64,000 nt of DNA from positions 24,651-88,650 of the forward strand of contig NZ_FNFC01000014.1 in assembly GCF_900100385.1 (NCBI RefSeq). The letters are read 5' to 3'. The notes under the pieces were generated by a model. It was not told where the DNA came from, did not search any database, and saw only the letters and a list, made by a program, of their open reading frames with translations. The stretch comes from Halovenus aranensis. GTDB lineage: Archaea; Halobacteriota; Halobacteria; Halobacteriales; Haloarculaceae. The translations under genes and the position numbers were made by a program. Position 1 is the first letter of the stretch. Every line of letters starts with the position of its first letter. Below, piece by piece: positions 63,944 through 64,000 of this stretch.

Positions 63944-64000
63944 ATGCCGGTGAATCAGATCGAACTGGTCGTGAAGCGTCTCCGAAGCGCTGGTGAGCCT
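63944..64000 (+). CDS. possible start of an unrecognised gene running off the right edge
   Basis: An open frame ATG CCG GTG begins at 63944 and stays open for 19 codons to the window end (MPVNQIELVVKRLRSAGEP). It lies just beyond the sirtuin breakpoint, so it could be the first gene of whatever interrupted that gene. The residues look helical and amphipathic, perhaps an HTH. Too short to identify. Confidence 0.25.
   Translation, partial: MPVNQIELVVKRLRSAGEP

Overview
The window is chromosomal DNA from a halophilic archaeon of class Halobacteria. The evidence is high GC, proteins rich in Asp and Glu, several Tat (RR) signal peptides and haloarchaeal lipoboxes, leaderless-type TATA promoters, and many families known mainly from haloarchaea: LysW-carrier arginine synthesis, Bat-type HTH, HNIRND-type histidine kinase, Hvo_1808-type surface protein and several DUFs. 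I cannot name a genus. DUF numbers are recalled from memory, not searched.

Layout. 1-8.5 kb: arginine biosynthesis on the minus strand, argG-argH, then lysW-lysX-argC-argB-argD-lysK-argF, with argF cut by the window edge. 8.7-11.6 kb: a small conserved protein, an erythromycin-esterase-like protein and RNase Z. 11.6-15.4 kb: a six-gene minus-strand cluster of mostly uncharacterised haloarchaeal proteins (a Cmi4 homologue, a RecA/KaiC-like protein with a broken Walker A, a small protein, two coiled-coil proteins and a MinD-like ATPase). 15.6-19.2 kb: a membrane HdrD/EtfD-like Fe-S oxidoreductase, a TFS paralogue without the cleavage dipeptide, a zinc-ribbon peptide, and a stand-alone XylR_N/V4R aromatic-sensor protein with a 63-aa partner. 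19.4-35.6 kb: mostly housekeeping genes (BNR-repeat protein, UshA-like phosphoesterase, CDF transporter, aconitase, dUTPase, UvrC, alpha/beta hydrolase, AIM24, LigA, MEDS histidine kinase, NosL, class V aminotransferase). 35.6-43.8 kb: PsiE, MFS transporter, RimI, a phenylacetyl-CoA epoxidase operon paaABCD with a separate zinc-ribbon gene and a divergent Bat-type regulator, then citrate synthase and a CBS protein.

43.9-58 kb looks like a phosphorus-acquisition district: an exported glycerophosphodiesterase and a HAD phosphatase; an operon of metallophosphoesterase, inositol-monophosphatase-like enzyme and a complete ABC importer; then pstS-pstC-pstA-phoU with no pstB. 57.9-62.7 kb holds two tandem PQQ-propeller surface proteins, one fused to a putative-metallopeptidase-like domain. 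The right edge has a DUF5793-like gene and a sirtuin whose first part, including the NAD-binding Gly motif, is missing because the sequence changes abruptly near 63,914, suggesting an insertion or rearrangement.

I found no tRNA, rRNA, CRISPR array, integrase or complete insertion sequence. The least-described parts are the MinD/coiled-coil/KaiC-like cluster, the XylR_N/V4R two-gene unit, the DE-less TFS paralogue, the duplicated PaaB with split PaaD, and the pst operon without its ATPase.
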